Positions 61,418 through 64,000 of a stretch of DNA of 64,000 nucleotides are shown here, in pieces. The DNA is from Paracoccus versutus (lineage in GTDB: Bacteria > Pseudomonadota > Alphaproteobacteria > Rhodobacterales > Rhodobacteraceae), in the NCBI RefSeq assembly GCF_000763885.1, contig NZ_JRKO01000011.1, positions 43,221 to 107,220 on the forward strand, written 5' to 3'. The translations under genes were made by a program, and so were the position numbers. The number at the start of each line of letters is the position of its first letter. The first letter of the stretch is position 1. Under the pieces are notes generated by a model, which saw only the letters and a program-made list of their open reading frames with translations, was not told the origin of the DNA and searched no databases.

Positions 61418-62236
61418 ATGAAGACCGTTCTGATCACCGGCTGTTCCTCGGGCATCGGGCTGGACGCGGCGCGGCACATGCGCGGGCGCGGCTGGCGCGT
61501 CATCGCCACCTGCCGCAAGCCCGAGGACCTCGAGGCCCGCCGCGCCGAGGGTTTCGATACCCTGCCCCTGGAACTGGGCTGCGAGGACAGCGTCGCCCGC
61601 TGCGCCGAATCGGCGCTGGCGCTGGGGCGCATCGACGCGCTGGTCAACAACGCCGCCTTCGCGATCCCCGGCGCCGCCGAGGATCTGCCGCGCGGCGCGT
61701 TGCGGGCGATCTTCGAGGCCAATCTCTTTGGCACCCATGACCTGACCCGCCGGCTGATCCCGCATTTCCGCGCGCATGGCGGGCGGGTGGTGAACATCAG
61801 CTCGGTCCTGGGCCTCGTCGGCATCCCCTGGCGCGGCGCCTATGTGGCGACGAAATTCGCGCTCGAGGGGCTGACCGACGTGCTGCGCGTCGAGATGGCC
61901 GATACCGGGGTGCGCTTCATCCTGATCGAGCCCGGCCCCATCGGCACGAAGATCCGCCAGAACTCGATCCCGCATTTCGAGCGCTGGATCGACTGGCGGT
62001 CCAGCCCGCGGGCCGAGCAATACCGGCGCACGCTCTTGAAGCGCCTCTACGAGCCGGCGGCCAGGAAGGACCGCTTCGAGCTGCCGCCCGCGGCCGTCAG
62101 CGCCCGGATCGCCCAGGCGCTGGAAAGCCCGCGCCCCCGGCCGCGCTATTACGTCACCACGCCGACCCATGTCTCGGGCATCGGGCGGCGGCTTCTTTCC
62201 ACGCGCGCTCTGGACTGGTTCGCGCGCCGCAGCTAG
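61418..62236 (+). CDS. Short-chain dehydrogenase/reductase
   Basis: 272 residues of the classical SDR family: TGCSSGIG (NAD(P) site), [11 protein letters not shown], the catalytic Ser in VVNISSVLG, and YVATK (Tyr-x3-Lys). The substrate cannot be told; the closest feel is to SDRs acting on lipids or retinol-like compounds. AAGGAGGCGCGC precedes the ATG at 61418; a longer ORF to 61358 is not supported. It diverges from parC. Confidence 0.9.
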   Translation: MKTVLITGCSSGIGLDAARHMRGRGWRVIATCRKPEDLEARRAEGFDTLPLELGCEDSVARCAESALALGRIDALVNNAAFAIPGAAEDLPRGALRAIFEANLFGTHDLTRRLIPHFRAHGGRVVNISSVLGLVGIPWRGAYVATKFALEGLTDVLRVEMADTGVRFILIEPGPIGTKIRQNSIPHFERWIDWRSSPRAEQYRRTLLKRLYEPAARKDRFELPPAAVSARIAQALESPRPRPRYYVTTPTHVSGIGRRLLSTRALDWFARRS

Positions 62237-62260
62237 GCTTCGCGCCGAAAGGGCCCGCCC

Positions 62261-62461
62261 ATGCATGACAAACCGCTTTTCTACCTGCTCGCGATCTGCT
62301 GCCTTGCCGTGGTGGTGATCCTGGCCACCGGCATCGGCGGCTTCGCCAAGGGCGGCGAATTCAACCGCAAGCACGGCAACCGCATGATGCGCTGGCGCAT
62401 CATCGCCCAGGCCATCGCCATCGCGGTCTTCCTGCTTTATCTCTGGGTCAGGAGCAGCTGA
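62261..62461 (+). CDS. Twin-transmembrane HIG1-domain-like protein
   Basis: 66 residues with two hydrophobic helices ([20 protein letters not shown] and [16 protein letters not shown]) joined by [16 protein letters not shown], the HIG_1_N pattern. Related small proteins associate with respiratory complexes; here the role is unproven. It overlaps the pduO-type gene by one base. Confidence 0.88.
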   Translation: MHDKPLFYLLAICCLAVVVILATGIGGFAKGGEFNRKHGNRMMRWRIIAQAIAIAVFLLYLWVRSS

Positions 62462-63033
62462 TGGTCGTGCTGAACAAGATCTACACCCGTACCGGCGACA
62501 AGGGCGAGACGGCGCTGTCGAACGGCGAGCGCGTGCCCAAGCATTCCCTGCGGGTCGAGGCCTATGGCACGGTGGACGAGCTCAATGCCACGCTGGGCCT
62601 GGTGCGACTGCATGCCGCGGGCGAGATCGCGGCGCGCATCGCGGTGATCCAGAACGACCTTTTCGACCTCGGCGCGGACCTCTCGCGCCCGCGCATGGAC
62701 GAGGATGCCGAGGCGCCCTATCCGGTGCTGCGCATCATCGACGCCCAGGTCGCGCGGCTCGAGGCCGAGATCGACGCGATGAACGCCGGGCTTTCGGCCC
62801 TGCGCAGCTTTATCCTGCCGGGCGGCTCGGCGCTGTCGGCGCATCTGCACCTGTCGCGCACCGTGGCGCGGCGGGCCGAGCGCGCCGCCGTGGCGCTGGC
62901 GGCGGCCGAGGATGCGAATCCGGCCGCCGTGAAATATCTCAACCGCCTGTCGGACTGGCTGTTCGTGGCGGGGCGCGTCGCCAATGAAAACGGCGCGCAG
63001 GATATCCTGTGGGTGCCAGGAGCCAGCCGTTAG
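62461..63033 (+). CDS. Cob(I)alamin adenosyltransferase, PduO type
   Basis: 190 residues of the PduO family: the N-terminal ATP loop [69 protein letters not shown] and [15 protein letters not shown]. It makes adenosylcobalamin from cob(I)alamin and ATP. It is unrelated in fold to CobO at 43245, so the window encodes two types. Confidence 0.94.
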   Translation: MVVLNKIYTRTGDKGETALSNGERVPKHSLRVEAYGTVDELNATLGLVRLHAAGEIAARIAVIQNDLFDLGADLSRPRMDEDAEAPYPVLRIIDAQVARLEAEIDAMNAGLSALRSFILPGGSALSAHLHLSRTVARRAERAAVALAAAEDANPAAVKYLNRLSDWLFVAGRVANENGAQDILWVPGASR

Positions 63034-63059
63034 CGACAACATGACGGAATGGAAATGTT

Positions 63060-63083
63060 ACGACGCGTTAGGGTCGTTTTTTC
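63060..63083 (+). terminator. Weak terminator between the PduO-type gene and etfB
   Basis: ACGAC, loop of 8 bases, GTCGT followed by TTTTTT. The stem is short (5 bp), but the T-run is good. Confidence 0.45.
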
Positions 63084-63153
63084 CCTGTCATTGCCGCCGA
63101 TGGCCCGCTAACAAACCCTCCGAAAAGGTGACGCAACCAAAGGGGAGAGGCTG

Positions 63154-63912
63154 ATGAAGATCCTCGTGCCAGTGAAGCGCGTGATCGACTACAACGTGAA
63201 GGCCCGTGTGAAGGCTGACGGGTCTGGCGTCGATCTTGCGAATGTGAAGATGTCGATGAACCCGTTCGACGAGATCGCGGTCGAGGAGGCGATCCGGCTG
63301 AAGGAAAAGGGCGTGGCCGAGGAGGTCATCGCCGTCAGCATCGGCGTCAAGCAGGCGGCGGAGACGCTGCGCACGGCGCTGGCGATGGGCGCCGACCGGG
63401 CCATTCTCGTCACCGCTACGGACGACGTGCAGCAAGACATCGAGCCCTTGGCGGTGGCGAAGATCCTCGCCGCGGTGGCCAAGGCCGAGGGCACCGAACT
63501 GATCATCGCCGGCAAGCAGGCGATCGACAACGACATGAACGCGACCGGCCAGATGCTGGCGGCGCTGCTGGGCTGGGCGCAGGCGACCTTCGCCTCGAAG
63601 CTCGAGATCGACGGGGGCAAGGCCAGGGTGACGCGCGAGGTCGACGGCGGGCTGCAGACCATCGCGGTGGCGCTGCCGGCGGTGGTCACCGCCGACCTGC
63701 GGCTGAACGAGCCGCGCTACGCGAGCCTGCCGAACATCATGAAGGCCAAGAAGAAGCCCTTGGAGGAAAAGACCGCCGCCGATTACGGCGTCGACGTCGC
63801 GCCGCGGCTGGAGGTGGTCTCGGTGCGCGAGCCCGAGGGCCGCAAGGCCGGCATCAAGGTCGGCTCGGTGGACGAGCTGGTCGGCAAGTTGAAGGAAGCG
63901 GGGGTGATCTGA
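63154..63912 (+). CDS. etfB: Electron transfer flavoprotein beta subunit
   Basis: ETF carries electrons from acyl-CoA and other dehydrogenases to ETF-ubiquinone oxidoreductase. 252 residues: [76 protein letters not shown] (AMP site) and the C-terminal recognition-loop part. AAAGGGGAGAGGCTG precedes the ATG. The stop overlaps the etfA start by one base. Confidence 0.98.
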   Translation: MKILVPVKRVIDYNVKARVKADGSGVDLANVKMSMNPFDEIAVEEAIRLKEKGVAEEVIAVSIGVKQAAETLRTALAMGADRAILVTATDDVQQDIEPLAVAKILAAVAKAEGTELIIAGKQAIDNDMNATGQMLAALLGWAQATFASKLEIDGGKARVTREVDGGLQTIAVALPAVVTADLRLNEPRYASLPNIMKAKKKPLEEKTAADYGVDVAPRLEVVSVREPEGRKAGIKVGSVDELVGKLKEAGVI

Positions 63913-64000
63913 TGGCTGTTCTGCTGCTTGGGGAAGTGACGAACGGGGTGCTGAACCGCGACGCGACGGCGAAGGCGGTGGGCGCGGTCGGGTCCTTGGG
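63912..64000 (+). CDS. etfA: Electron transfer flavoprotein alpha subunit (5' end only)
   Basis: The first 29 codons ([20 protein letters not shown], then KAVGAVGSL) match the N-terminus of EtfA and follow etfB directly. The rest lies beyond the window edge. Confidence 0.93.
   Translation, partial: MAVLLLGEVTNGVLNRDATAKAVGAVGSL

Overview
The window is high-GC alphaproteobacterial DNA, almost certainly from Paracoccus close to P. denitrificans / P. pantotrophus. The nirS product carries the whole cytochrome cd1 sequence expected of that species group, and the gene order nirI-nirS-E-C-F-DL-G-H-J-N is the Paracoccus arrangement. Genes are densely packed. Many neighbours overlap by ATGA or by one base, so long co-transcribed units are likely.

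Region 1 (1-11.1 kb) is the denitrification nir locus. nirI is on the minus strand and cut by the window edge. It diverges from nirS across an FNR/NNR-type box (2077-2090). nirS encodes periplasmic cytochrome cd1 nitrite reductase. nirE, nirDL, nirG, nirH, nirJ, nirF and nirN build heme d1 from uroporphyrinogen III, and nirC is a small cytochrome c. An 88-residue membrane protein of unknown role overlaps the end of nirN. katG (11.4-13.6 kb) follows behind an unusually AT-rich promoter region and ends in a strong terminator.

Region 2 (13.6-39.1 kb) is mostly housekeeping: priA with a duplicated 3' end, a transaldolase/FSA-family gene, a DUF484 gene, xerC, a TSUP permease, a type II asparaginase-like gene, an IalB-family gene, rlmN, gpmI, an EnvC-like gene, ctpA, rppH, a MltB-type lytic transglycosylase, a YbaK-type deacylase, dapD, a LOG-family gene, rlmH, rsfS, leuC and leuD. 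The exception is a 1-kb non-coding island (32.16-33.19 kb). It holds pyrimidine-rich degenerate repeats, a MITE-like element with 19-bp inverted ends, and a frameshifted remnant of a cobA-type methyltransferase.

Region 3 (39.1-57.4 kb) is the aerobic cobalamin locus. One cobalamin riboswitch precedes cbtB-cbtA, a His-rich anchored protein gene and bluB. A second precedes a DUF1636 gene, cobW, cobN, cobG, cobH, cobI, cobJ, (cobK on the opposite strand), cobL, cobE, cobM, cobB, cobF and a 102-residue unknown. Together these give cobalt uptake, the corrin ring pathway from precorrin-2 to hydrogenobyrinic acid a,c-diamide, cobalt insertion, the lower ligand (bluB) and adenosylation (cobO). CobS/CobT and the late assembly genes are not in the window.

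Region 4 (57.4-64 kb) holds a structured intergenic region with a candidate minus-strand small RNA, a cytochrome c'/cytochrome b561 pair, a 52-residue secreted protein, parC, a short-chain dehydrogenase, a HIG1-like protein, a PduO-type adenosyltransferase and etfB with the start of etfA.

A short dispersed repeat family (GGGTATTT...CAACGAAGAA and a variant) occurs at least eight times. It is found as single copies, as inverted pairs that form long hairpins, and once in frame inside cobG. No tRNA, rRNA, CRISPR array or intact insertion sequence was seen.
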